From positions 3,368,001 through 3,432,000 of the forward strand of contig NZ_QKWY01000001.1 of assembly GCF_003248355.1 (NCBI RefSeq): a stretch of 64,000 nucleotides of DNA. The letters are read 5' to 3'. Below are positions 47,173-54,902 of the stretch, one piece after another (positions within the stretch are counted from its first letter, which is position 1; the number at the start of each line of letters is the position of its first letter). A program made the position numbers and the translations under genes. The DNA comes from Streptomyces sp. AC1-42W (GTDB lineage: Bacteria; Actinomycetota; Actinomycetes; Streptomycetales; Streptomycetaceae). The notes below the pieces were generated by a model. That model was not told the origin of the DNA. It worked only from the letters and a program-made list of their open reading frames with translations, and made no database searches.

Positions 47173-48628
47173 AGGTTCGTCCACCTCCAGGCGGTTCCCC
47201 GCGGCAGCGGCTCGGCGCGCCGGCCCGGTGGTTTCCCGTCCCAGGTGAGCTCGCCCGGCACGAAGCCTCCGTCGTCGCCCAGGGTCTCGTGCACCCTTTC
47301 CAGAAGGGCCTCGGTGGTGTCGCAGACCGTCTCGCCCCGGGTGGCGTGCACGGCCACGTCCGGCTCGCCCGCGACCCGGTAGACAAGGACCGGCTCCCCG
47401 TCGGCGCCGGTGGAGACCGTGGTCTCGTAGACGGCCCCGGTCGGCCGCGTGAAGTGGAGGCGGAAGCTGCCGCCCTCGTCCTCGCCGCCCTCGAAGGCGA
47501 AGCCCTCCTCGGTCATGGCGTCCCGGAGCGCCTCCACCAGGTCCCGGCGCCGCTGGTAGGTCAGTTCCAGTTCGTCGAGCCTGCCTTCGGCCGCGGGAAG
47601 CCGGTCCTCCAGCGAGGCCACGGCCTCCAGGGCCTCGGCGGCGGACCGCCGGGCCAGCGCGTCGGTGACGGCGTGCACGGCGTCACCGATCTCGTCGGCG
47701 AGCCCGGGGGCGCCGAGGTCGGCGGCAGTGCCCACCACGCCATCGGCCGCGTCGCGGACGACGGCGAGCCGTCCGGCGGCCTCGGCGAGGATCTGGTCCA
47801 CGGCCGCCCGTTCCGCCTCGGCCCGATCCCGCTCCGCCTCCGCTCGTACCCGCTCCGTCTCGGCCCGTTCCCGTTCCGCCACGTCGCGTGCCCGCGCCGC
47901 GTCGGCCTGCCGCGCCTCCTGCTCCCGCGCCCGCGTCAGCGTCTCCGCGTGGCGGGCGACGGCGTGCTCGACCGTCCCGAGCAGGGCCTCGAAGCGGACC
48001 CGCCGGTCCGGGGAGGCCGCCGCGTGCAGCTGGTCCAGCAGTTCGGCGCAGCGCCGGTGTCCGTCCGCGTCAAGGGCGGGACCGTCTGGGCCGGTCCCGG
48101 CGAGCCGCCGCTCCAGGTCGGCCAGGATCCCCGCGGGTCCATCCCGCGGTCCTCCGCCGCCGGGGCCGCCGCCACGACCCGTCCCCGCAGCTCCTCCACC
48201 GCGTTCCCGAGCGTGTCCCCGCGGGCCACCCTGTTCCGCAGCTCCGCCCACCGGGTCTCCAGCCCACCGGCGTCGGCGAGCGCGCCGGACCGGCCGGCCC
48301 GGTCGATCAGCTCCCGCACCTCCTCGAGGCCGCGTTCGTCGGCCCGCGCCCGATCGGCCCGCACCCGGGCCACGTGCGCGTCCTGCTCGGCCGCCCGCCG
48401 GGCCGCCAGCTCGGCCTCCTTGCGGGCCGCCTCGGCCTGGCGGCGCTCCGCCTCGGCGCGGGCGCGCTCCCGGCGGGCGGCGGCCTCCTGGGCGAGGCGG
48501 GCGCGCTCCGCGGCCCGCCGGAGCTCCCTGCCCCGGCGTTCCTCGGCCCGGCGCCGACGCTCCTCGGCCTCTCGCCGAGCGTACTGGGCGCTGACGCGGA
48601 CGGTGCTGTACTTCGGTGAACCGCTCAT
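47169..48628 (-). pseudogene. Coiled-coil protein broken by a frameshift
   Basis: Reading starts at ATG 48628 (SGSPKYSTVRVSAQYARREA), overlapping the radical-SAM stop by four bases. The first 160 residues are a charged Glu/Arg/Ala coiled coil. Around 48130-48170 sense shifts by one base: the first frame runs into an unrelated tail ending at 47936, while the adjacent frame, open from 48251, continues sensibly from GILADLERRLAGTGPDG through a second coiled coil to a C-terminal alpha/beta domain (VYETTVSTGADGEPVLVYRV) ending at 47169. A one-base loss explains it. The restored protein would have about 486 residues. No classical slippery heptamer is visible at the junction. The function is unknown; coiled-coil scaffolds occur in related systems. 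Confidence 0.75.
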
Positions 48629-49272
48629 CGTTCCCTCCGTGCTTCGGTGTGCAGCACGAACCCTCGCGCCGCGAGCTGCTCTTCGAGCCCTTTCCGGAAC
48701 CCGGGGACCGGTGGAACCCCTGCCCAGGAGAGCGAGCCGTCGGCCTCCACCGAGAGTTCGATCCCCGAGGTCGTGTCCGGTCCGGCCGCCAGGACCTCCG
48801 CGTAGCGGCCTGTGAGTGCGATCAACCGCTGGTTGTCCGAGCCCCGCCAGCGCAGGCCCGCGTGGCGGGCCGCCACGTACGGCCCGTCGACCAGCAGGTC
48901 GAGGCGGTCCAGCAGGGCGAGCTGGTCCGGGCCGCCGCGCCGCAGCGCCTCGTGGCGAAAGCCGGAGTACGCCATCGCGCCGAATTCCGGGCGCCGTTCC
49001 CGTACCGCGTCGAGGAGTTCCGCCAGGGCCCCGGCCTGGCTGAACGGCTCGCCGCCGGAGAAGGTGACGCCCTCGACGTCGGTCAGCCCGCACAGCCAGT
49101 CGGCGAGCTCGGGGACCGGGCGGGCGGTGCCCCCCTCGAACGGCAGGGTCTCCGCAGCCACGCAGCCCTGGCAGCGCAACGGGCAGCCCTGTACCCAGAC
49201 GACCGCGCGGGTGCCGGGGCCGAGGACCGTGCAGCGATCGAGGCAGCGGGCGACGGAGAGGACGGACGTCAT
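48625..49272 (-). CDS. Single-domain 4Fe-4S/radical-SAM protein (NrdG-like activase fold)
   Basis: 215 residues from ATG 49272, overlapping the kinase stop (ATGA). Cluster motif CPLRCQGC (Cx3Cx2C) near residues 31-38 and the SAM-binding GGEPF in VTFSGGEPFSQAGAL. The fold matches the small activases related to NrdG/PflA. No dedicated glycyl-radical partner gene is visible nearby. Its placement inside the phospho-signalling operon is notable; it may modify another operon product, such as a coiled-coil or vWA protein (inferred). Confidence 0.85.
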   Translation of the reverse strand: MTSVLSVARCLDRCTVLGPGTRAVVWVQGCPLRCQGCVAAETLPFEGGTARPVPELADWLCGLTDVEGVTFSGGEPFSQAGALAELLDAVRERRPEFGAMAYSGFRHEALRRGGPDQLALLDRLDLLVDGPYVAARHAGLRWRGSDNQRLIALTGRYAEVLAAGPDTTSGIELSVEADGSLSWAGVPPVPGFRKGLEEQLAARGFVLHTEARRER

Positions 49273-50327
49273 GACTCCTCCTCCTGGTGCGGGGGATAGC
49301 TGTCGGCACCCTGGCCGCCCTGGTCGCACCACGGGCACCACGGCCGTTCCACGGTGTGGACGTGACGGGCGTTCACCCGGCAGGTCCGCAGCCGGCCGGG
49401 CGCCAGCTCGGCGGCGAGCGCCGCGGCCCACGCGCCCGTCGTCGGCCGTGGGCCGACGGGTGCGAACGCCGCGCGCGACAGCTCCGTGAGCCGTCGTGGC
49501 AGCAGGTCGGCGGGAGGCACGGAACGGGGCAGCAGCACTGATCCGCGGTCGACGAGCCGGCAGCGGCCGTGCAAGACGTTGTCGTCGTACGACAGGTAGT
49601 CGGACCCGTCCGCCGGGTGACCGGCGAAGGGGTGCAGGCCCGACATGAGGAGCTGGTGGACCAGGACCGCCAGGGCGAATTCGTCGGAGCTGGTGTCCGG
49701 CGCGGTGCCGGCGGGGACGCCCATCCGCTCGGGTGCCGTGTAGCCGGGGGTACGCATGCGGCTGGGGAACACCTCGCGGCCGTCGGTGAACTGCAGGGAG
49801 TCGATGTCCGCCATGCCCACCCGGCCGGTCGTGTCGACCCACAGGTTGTCGGGCTTGAGATCGCCCACCACATAGCCCTCGGTGTGCAGTTCGGCCAGCA
49901 GCCCGGCGAGCGAGGCGGCCGCGCGCAGCGCGGTCGCCCAGGTCGCCCGGGGCAGCAGGGCACGGCGGGCCGAGGCGGTGAGCAGATGGCCGAGCGGCTG
50001 GTAGCCGTGGCGCATGTCGGACATCAGATAGCCGTCGACCCGTTCGGCGGGGGAGCCGCCCGCCGTGCGGACCGGGACCAGCGGCCAGGCCAGCCGGACG
50101 GGCGTGCCGGAGAGCAGGCCGACCGTGCGCGGTTCGCGGCGCTGCCGCACCAGACGGGCCACGCGTCGCCGGTACGCCTCGGGGTCGGGCGGATCCGGGA
50201 CCAGCTTCGCCACCAGGGGGCGGGCGTCCTCGACGCCGTACACGAACCCCTCCGAGCCGCTGCCGATCTGTTCGGCGAGCTGCCATGTGTGCCCGCTGCC
50301 GGACACCACCCTCAGACCCACGGCCAC
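49269..50327 (-). CDS. TerY-P type Ser/Thr protein kinase with C-terminal zinc ribbon
   Basis: 352 residues from GTG 50327 (GTG 50321 possible), overlapping the phosphatase gene by 16 bases. Glycine loop IGSGSEGFVYG (21-31), candidate VAIK lysine in PLVAKLV (41), catalytic loop VVGDLKPDN (153-161) with the key Asp, Lys and Asn, and ADIDS where DFG is usual (metal-binding Asp kept). TPGYTAPE is the APE segment. The C-terminus carries CRVNARHVHTVERPWCPWC, a Cys/His ribbon typical of TerY-P kinases. Together with the PP2C and vWA genes upstream it makes the TerY-P triad. No transmembrane segment, so it is cytosolic. Confidence 0.88.
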   Translation of the reverse strand: MAVGLRVVSGSGHTWQLAEQIGSGSEGFVYGVEDARPLVAKLVPDPPDPEAYRRRVARLVRQRREPRTVGLLSGTPVRLAWPLVPVRTAGGSPAERVDGYLMSDMRHGYQPLGHLLTASARRALLPRATWATALRAAASLAGLLAELHTEGYVVGDLKPDNLWVDTTGRVGMADIDSLQFTDGREVFPSRMRTPGYTAPERMGVPAGTAPDTSSDEFALAVLVHQLLMSGLHPFAGHPADGSDYLSYDDNVLHGRCRLVDRGSVLLPRSVPPADLLPRRLTELSRAAFAPVGPRPTTGAWAAALAAELAPGRLRTCRVNARHVHTVERPWCPWCDQGGQGADSYPPHQEEES

Positions 50328-51088
50328 CCGCCTTCGACCAAGGCGCAGAGGATGGTCAGGTCGTCACCGGTACGGCCGGCCTCCGGCCCGGAGAGGAGCC
50401 GCCGGATCGGCTCGGCGTCCCCGCGGTTCTCCCGGAGGACGGAGGCCAGGCCGAGGAAGAAGCCTTCGGCCGGAAGGGGGCCCGCCTCCGCCGGAAGGCC
50501 GTGCACCGAGGGGTGGTCCAGGCTCAGGGTGGCGCAGCCGTCGGTGGACAGGACCACGCCGCCGAGCTCGGGCTCCCAGACGGTGAAGGTGCGGACGCCG
50601 AGGGCGGCTCCGGGGGAGGAGAGAAAGCGGCCGGGCGCGGCTGGCGGCAGCACCAGGTGGCAGCGGCCGTCGCGGGTGAGGAGGGCGCCGAAGCCGTCTC
50701 CCGTCGAGACGAACGCCGTCCAGGGCGGTGCGACGACCGCCGCGGTGAGCGTGGCCGCCAGGGCGCCGGAGTCTCCCGCGGCGTCCTGGCCCAGCACCCC
50801 CGATACCATCCGCAGGTACTCCTCGGCGATCTGCCGCCCGCGCGCGCCGGTCCACCGGGTCCACTCCTCCGGGGCCGCGTCCACCGCTGGGACGTCCTCG
50901 GCGAGCAGCCGGCAGGCAGCGTCGACGGCCATGTGGGCGCCAAGGGCACTGCGGTCGCGGCTGCCCGCTCCGTCGGAGACCGCCAGGACCGCCACGCTGC
51001 CCAGGTCGGCTGCCTTGAAGGCGTCCTGGCAGCCCTGCGCGGCGGCCAGATGGGCGGTGCCCTGGACGGAGGCGCCCGCGATGATCAC
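50312..51088 (-). CDS. PP2C-family Ser/Thr phosphatase (TerY-P triad)
   Basis: 258 residues from GTG 51088, overlapping the vWA stop (GTGA). PPM-family metal-site motifs: VLAVSDGAGSRDRSALGA, FVSTGDGFGALL, VVLSTDGCATLS and the terminal GDDLTILCALVEGG. It should reverse the phosphorylation laid down by the adjacent kinase, with the vWA protein as likely adaptor or target. Short, single-domain and cytosolic. Confidence 0.88.
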   Translation of the reverse strand: MIIAGASVQGTAHLAAAQGCQDAFKAADLGSVAVLAVSDGAGSRDRSALGAHMAVDAACRLLAEDVPAVDAAPEEWTRWTGARGRQIAEEYLRMVSGVLGQDAAGDSGALAATLTAAVVAPPWTAFVSTGDGFGALLTRDGRCHLVLPPAAPGRFLSSPGAALGVRTFTVWEPELGGVVLSTDGCATLSLDHPSVHGLPAEAGPLPAEGFFLGLASVLRENRGDAEPIRRLLSGPEAGRTGDDLTILCALVEGGWPWV

Positions 51089-51855
51089 TGGAGTCCCCTT
51101 TCCAGCCGGTCCATCCGGGCCAGTCGGGCCGCCCGGTCCTCGACCTGCTGGTGGATGAGGTCCGCGTCCTGGTCGGGGCTGCTGTCGTCGGTGCTCTGGA
51201 AGAGGAGGTCGAGGATCCGTCCGAAGTCGAGGTTCTCCAGCGGGGACGTGGCCTTCGGCGCCAGTACCCGGAGCATGGGCAGATCGGCGCCGTGCACGCC
51301 GATGACCTGGAAGACCCACTCGCCCGCCGCCTCGCCCCGGCGCACCCGTCCCGCGGTGGCGGCCAGCGCCGCCGAGTCCAGCGGACGGCCCTCCGTGTCG
51401 CTCGGCGCGCCGTCCGTCAGGACCCACAGGAACGGGCGCCGGACCGGGATCCGCTCCGCCTGGAGGGCGCGGTAGCGGGCACTCGCGAGGTCGAGCGCCA
51501 TCTCCACGGCATCGGTCAGCCGGGTCAGGCCCTGCGCGGTCAGCCGTGGCGGGTTCACGCCGTCGACCGGGACGAAGAGCCGCGCCCGGTCGGCCTCCTC
51601 GACCGGTACCAGGCGGCCCCGGTCGGGGTCGTGGACGCGCACCGCCGAGTCGAAGGCGATGAGACAGATCTCCACCCGGGTGCGCAGCCGTTCCTGCGCA
51701 CGCACCCCGTCGAACCAGCGCTCCAGCGCCTCGTTCAGCTGGTCGATGCGAGGGTTCCCCTCCGGGCGCCCCATGGACGCCGAGGTGTCGAGGAGCAGGA
51801 GGACTGGCTGCCGCTCCTCGTAACCGGTTCCGAACTCCATGCCGTGGACGCTCAC
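51085..51855 (-). CDS. TerY-like von Willebrand factor A (vWA) protein
   Basis: 256 residues from GTG 51855 overlapping the stop of the 71-residue gene (ATG 51840 also possible). The vWA metal-ion-dependent adhesion site is complete: DTSASMG (Asp23, Ser25, Ser27), a mid Thr region in LTRLTDAVEMAL and WVLTDGAPSDTEGR. The C-terminal 50 residues are acidic and helical (QSTDDSSPDQDADLIHQQVE). TerY proteins are linked to PP2C and kinase genes in Ter-type stress systems. It probably assembles the complex or recognises partners through the metal site. Confidence 0.88.
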   Translation of the reverse strand: MSVHGMEFGTGYEERQPVLLLLDTSASMGRPEGNPRIDQLNEALERWFDGVRAQERLRTRVEICLIAFDSAVRVHDPDRGRLVPVEEADRARLFVPVDGVNPPRLTAQGLTRLTDAVEMALDLASARYRALQAERIPVRRPFLWVLTDGAPSDTEGRPLDSAALAATAGRVRRGEAAGEWVFQVIGVHGADLPMLRVLAPKATSPLENLDFGRILDLLFQSTDDSSPDQDADLIHQQVEDRAARLARMDRLERGLQ

Positions 51856-52067
51856 GAGGCCCGCTCCACATCGTCGTCGGGCCGGGACACCGGCAGCCGC
51901 CGTCCGGGGACGTGGCGCACCGTGACGGCGGTGCCCGGCGGCAGTCCCGGTGGCTCGGCCTCGGTGCGCAGCAGGACTCCGTCCACCAGCACGTACGTGT
52001 CCGGGGTGGGCCAGGTCACCGTGCGACCCGTGCGGCCGTCCCCCCACTCGATCATCCTCGCGGTCAT
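51852..52067 (-). CDS. 71-residue uncharacterised protein at the head of the TerY-P operon
   Basis: From ATG 52067 it reads TARMIEWGDGRTGRTVTWPT and continues with a beta-rich stretch (YVLVDGVLLRTEAEP). There is no signal peptide, membrane helix or catalytic motif. The stop overlaps the vWA start (GTGA), which argues it is translated. I do not recognise a family. Confidence 0.7.
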   Translation of the reverse strand: MTARMIEWGDGRTGRTVTWPTPDTYVLVDGVLLRTEAEPPGLPPGTAVTVRHVPGRRLPVSRPDDDVERAS

Positions 52068-52103
52068 GTGACCACGTTATGTGATCTCGGCACCTGCGTT
52101 TCC

Positions 52104-52132
52104 CCGTATCGTCGGAATGGTCACATCGTCAA
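52104..52132 (-). promoter_or_regulatory. Candidate promoter of the TerY-P/GTPase operon
   Basis: On the minus strand TTGACG (52132-52127) and ATACGG (52109-52104) are separated by 17 bases in the 139-bp gap before the 71-residue gene. The -35 is good and the -10 weak. This gap is less GC-rich than its surroundings and is the largest between genes of the cluster. Confidence 0.4.
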
Positions 52133-52206
52133 GATGGCTGTTTTGAACGGCGGTTCGCTCCCCGAGGGCGCCCCCGCGGCCTTCGAGGCCGGGTCCGCTC
52201 CTCCAG

Positions 52207-53325
52207 TCAAACAGCTCGGCCGGGCGCCGATCGGTCGCGTGCCGGGCGGGATCCGGCCGTGAGCCGTTCCAGCGTCCGGGCCGCCGCCGCGGACCGGACC
52301 ACGAAGTGCACGTCCCAGTCCGCCCCGCGGGCCAACTCGGCCTCCACGGCGGCCCACAGGGCGGCCGCGCTCGCCCGGTACGGAAGTCCGCCGCGACCCG
52401 AGCCGATCAGCGGGAAGCAGACCGACCGCAGCGGCGGGGCGAACCGCTCGCACTCCTCCGCCAACAGTGCGAAGACGCGCGAGGCGGCCCGGGTGAGGTC
52501 GGCGGGCAGGACGTCGTAGTCGTTGGTGCCGGCCCGGGGGACGGCGGCCGCCGCGTGGTAGATCCTCCGTACGCCCTGCTCCGCGAGGGCGCCCGGTCCG
52601 GTGGCCGCGATCGTGCCGGGCAGCACCGGGCGGCCCGCAGTCCCGTTCTTCAGCGCCCAGTCGCGCAGTTCGTCGTGGACAGGGTCGTCCAGCAGGTCGC
52701 CGGTCACTCCGCGCACGGAGGCGGTCCGGCGCAGCGACGCGGAGACGGACGACTTGTAGGGCTCCGGCAACGCGAAGTAGGTGTTGGCGGGGGATACCAC
52801 CACGTCCACGTTCCGCAGCAGGTCGACCGGGTGGACGTGGAGGGTGAGACGGACCGGCCGCCCGCCCGCCCGGACGTCCACGGACCGGTGGCTCGCGCTG
52901 GTCCAGTCGTCCTCCGGCGCGTCGTCCGGCGCCCCCTCGCCTCCCGATTCGACCAGCGCGAGGATGTGCTCGGCCACCTGCCCCAGCACCATGACCTCGT
53001 GGTGCTTGCGGAAACGTTCCTCGCTCACCCGGTACACCTCGGCGGACCGGGACCGGCGGGAGGACGCGGGCCAGTCCCGGGTGCCCTGGGCCAGGCCCAG
53101 GGTGTATTCGGCGGCCGTCCGCAGCGTGCCCGCGTCGAGCCGTGCCACCGCGCGCCGGAGCAGGGCCTCGACGGCGCCCTCGCGGTTGCGGGCCGAGTCG
53201 AGGAGCGAGGCCGCCGTCTCCAGGGCGGGCAGGTCGCGGTCGCGCAGCCGGAGAAGTCCCGCCCGCCGAACCGCCTGTAAGTCCCCCAGAAGTGACGCAT
53301 GGTCAAGGGGTGGTGGTGCTGCCAT
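52207..53325 (-). CDS. Macrodomain protein with helical N-terminal region
   Basis: 372 residues from ATG 53325. Residues 1-130 are helical and unrecognised. The C-terminal part, about 170-360, shows macrodomain hallmarks: DVVVSPANTYFALPEPYKS (in place of NxANxxL), VLPGTIAATGPGALAEQGVRRIYH and VCFPLIGSGRGGLPY. Macrodomains bind or remove ADP-ribose. The neighbouring RES-domain gene is a predicted NAD consumer, so a role in handling ADP-ribose products or in immunity to them is plausible (inferred). It is separated from RES by 60 bp and from the TerY-P operon by 139 bp. Confidence 0.82.
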   Translation of the reverse strand: MAAPPPLDHASLLGDLQAVRRAGLLRLRDRDLPALETAASLLDSARNREGAVEALLRRAVARLDAGTLRTAAEYTLGLAQGTRDWPASSRRSRSAEVYRVSEERFRKHHEVMVLGQVAEHILALVESGGEGAPDDAPEDDWTSASHRSVDVRAGGRPVRLTLHVHPVDLLRNVDVVVSPANTYFALPEPYKSSVSASLRRTASVRGVTGDLLDDPVHDELRDWALKNGTAGRPVLPGTIAATGPGALAEQGVRRIYHAAAAVPRAGTNDYDVLPADLTRAASRVFALLAEECERFAPPLRSVCFPLIGSGRGGLPYRASAAALWAAVEAELARGADWDVHFVVRSAAAARTLERLTAGSRPARDRSAPGRAV

Positions 53326-53385
53326 GCGGACACGATGGCAGCACGTTTCACCCGGTGGCAAGCGGCGGCGGGAAGGCGGGGCGGG

Positions 53386-54117
53386 TCAGCGGCGGATCCG
53401 GTCGTCGATGGCCGAACGCAGAGGCCGTAGCAGCTGGTTGACCTCCTTGACCCCGGCCTCGGAACCGAGATCGGGAATGCCGCGGTACGCCAGGTGTTCC
53501 AGCGATCCCCCCGGGCCGTCCGACCCGTCCGAGCCATCCGATTCGTCCCGGCCGTACGGGTCGGCGGGGCCGCCCGCGAGCCGGTCGCCGAAGAGCACGA
53601 GGACGCGCCCGGAGGGGTTGCGCTTGGAGTCCCAGATCATGCCCTGGGCCCCGGGGACCTGTGTCCGGATCTCGCGGGCCCAGTCGCGGGTGCCCCGATA
53701 GTGCTCGGGCCCCTCGTTCTCCAGCAGGCGGTTGTCCTGGCAGACGGCGGCGAGCGCCGCTCCCGTGCGCAACGAGACCAGCCGCAGCTCGTGCCGGGTC
53801 TGGAGCACCGTCAACGACCTGCCCGTCACGGCCCTCTTGGGCACGAACCGCGTTCCGGTCGTCCGGTCGAAGGCGATCGACCGCAGCAGCGTCTCGGCGA
53901 GTGCGGTCTCCGGGCCGTCCGCGGCGTAGAGACAGGGGTACGGATCCTCCGCCGTGCTGTGGAAGCGGCCGGGCGCCCGGTCCTCCTGGTCGTAGGGCCG
54001 GAACTGGACGGCGGCGAACCGGGACGGATGCGCCCGCCACAGCTGGGTGCCGGCGGGCAGCACCTCCCAGTGCGGCTGGAAGCGGTACGCGGAGGGCGAC
54101 ACGGTGATCTCGTGCAT
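53386..54117 (-). CDS. RES-domain protein (NAD-degrading toxin family)
   Basis: 243 residues from ATG 54117; the ATG shares one base with the TGA upstream. RES features: GTQLWRAHPSRFAAVQFRP near the N-terminus, LYAADGPETALAETLLRS in the middle, and RLVSLRTGAALAAV. RES toxins such as MbcT and Res destroy NAD+. The gene follows one whose C-terminus resembles the matching antitoxin, as in known MbcA/MbcT and Xre/RES pairs. A Ser/Asp/Gly repeat near residue 200 (ESDGSDGSDGPGG) is unusual. Activity is inferred, not shown. Confidence 0.8.
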   Translation of the reverse strand: MHEITVSPSAYRFQPHWEVLPAGTQLWRAHPSRFAAVQFRPYDQEDRAPGRFHSTAEDPYPCLYAADGPETALAETLLRSIAFDRTTGTRFVPKRAVTGRSLTVLQTRHELRLVSLRTGAALAAVCQDNRLLENEGPEHYRGTRDWAREIRTQVPGAQGMIWDSKRNPSGRVLVLFGDRLAGGPADPYGRDESDGSDGSDGPGGSLEHLAYRGIPDLGSEAGVKEVNQLLRPLRSAIDDRIRR

Positions 54118-54902
54118 CACTCCCCCTCCACCAGGGCGATGGCGGCACCCACGAGGTCGCGGTCCGGCCGGACGCCGAGCAGGCCCGCGGGCGGACCACC
54201 CCCCAGCCAGGTGTTGCCACTGAGCCACCAGTCGGCGGCCCCCCACGGGTCCTCGTGCGCGAGCAACACGCGGTTGACCTCCAGGACGACGTCGTACGGC
54301 GCCCCGTCACCGGGGCGGAACTGGAACTCCGGGTAGCGGTCGCCGCGGTCGGGATCCGCCAGCCGGATCAGCTCGGGCGGTGGCGCGGAACCGCCGTACC
54401 GGGTCCGGACCTCGCCGGCCGACAGCGTGGGCGCGCCGAGCAGTCGGCGCTCGGCGGCGGCGATGATCTGCTCGGTGGTGAGCAGACACACCGGTGGGGC
54501 GGAGGGCTCCTGCTCGCGCGGCGCGGGGAGTCCGGCGGCGGCACCGGGTACCGCACCGGGTTCCGGCTCCCGTGCGGAGAGCGGCGGGCCGGCCGCGAGC
54601 CGGGCCAGGAGGTCGGCCGTGCGCAGCACCATCGGCTGCACATCGGTCGCCGTCGCGACGAGCCGGACGGAGTCCACCGCCTGCCGGACCGGATGGTCGT
54701 ACGGCAGGTCCACCAAGCAGCGCCGGACCAGCTGGAAGGCCCGGCGGACCTCCACGGAAATCTCCGCCGGGGTCTCGGCGAGCGCCCGCAGCCGCACCAG
54801 CAGGAGCTCGTACTGCTCCTCGGTCAGCAGGGCGCGCAGGCTGTCGTGGTGCTCCTCGATCAGGGCGAGCACCCTGGTCCCGTCGTCCTCGTCGGGTGTC
54901 AT
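54117..54902 (-). CDS. Protein with C-terminal MbcA/ParS-like (RES-toxin-binding) domain
   Basis: 261 residues from ATG 54902, overlapping the CHAT stop (ATGA). The N-terminal 100 residues are helical, then a Pro/Ala linker. A segment LTTEQIIAAAERRLLGAP and the C-terminal part EDPWGAADWWLSGNTWLGGG followed by PPAGLLG match the pattern of MbcA/ParS/Xre toxin-binding domains (WL..pN..LGG..P..LL). It is therefore a likely RES antitoxin, much longer than the usual 110-150 residues and without an obvious Xre helix-turn-helix. It precedes the RES gene, the usual order. Confidence 0.68.
   Translation of the reverse strand: MTPDEDDGTRVLALIEEHHDSLRALLTEEQYELLLVRLRALAETPAEISVEVRRAFQLVRRCLVDLPYDHPVRQAVDSVRLVATATDVQPMVLRTADLLARLAAGPPLSAREPEPGAVPGAAAGLPAPREQEPSAPPVCLLTTEQIIAAAERRLLGAPTLSAGEVRTRYGGSAPPPELIRLADPDRGDRYPEFQFRPGDGAPYDVVLEVNRVLLAHEDPWGAADWWLSGNTWLGGGPPAGLLGVRPDRDLVGAAIALVEGE

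Noticed and set aside
48100..48260. Programmed frameshifting in the coiled-coil gene
   Set aside because: No X XXY YYZ heptamer in the right register is visible at the crossing, in contrast to the IS3 element. A base loss is more likely.
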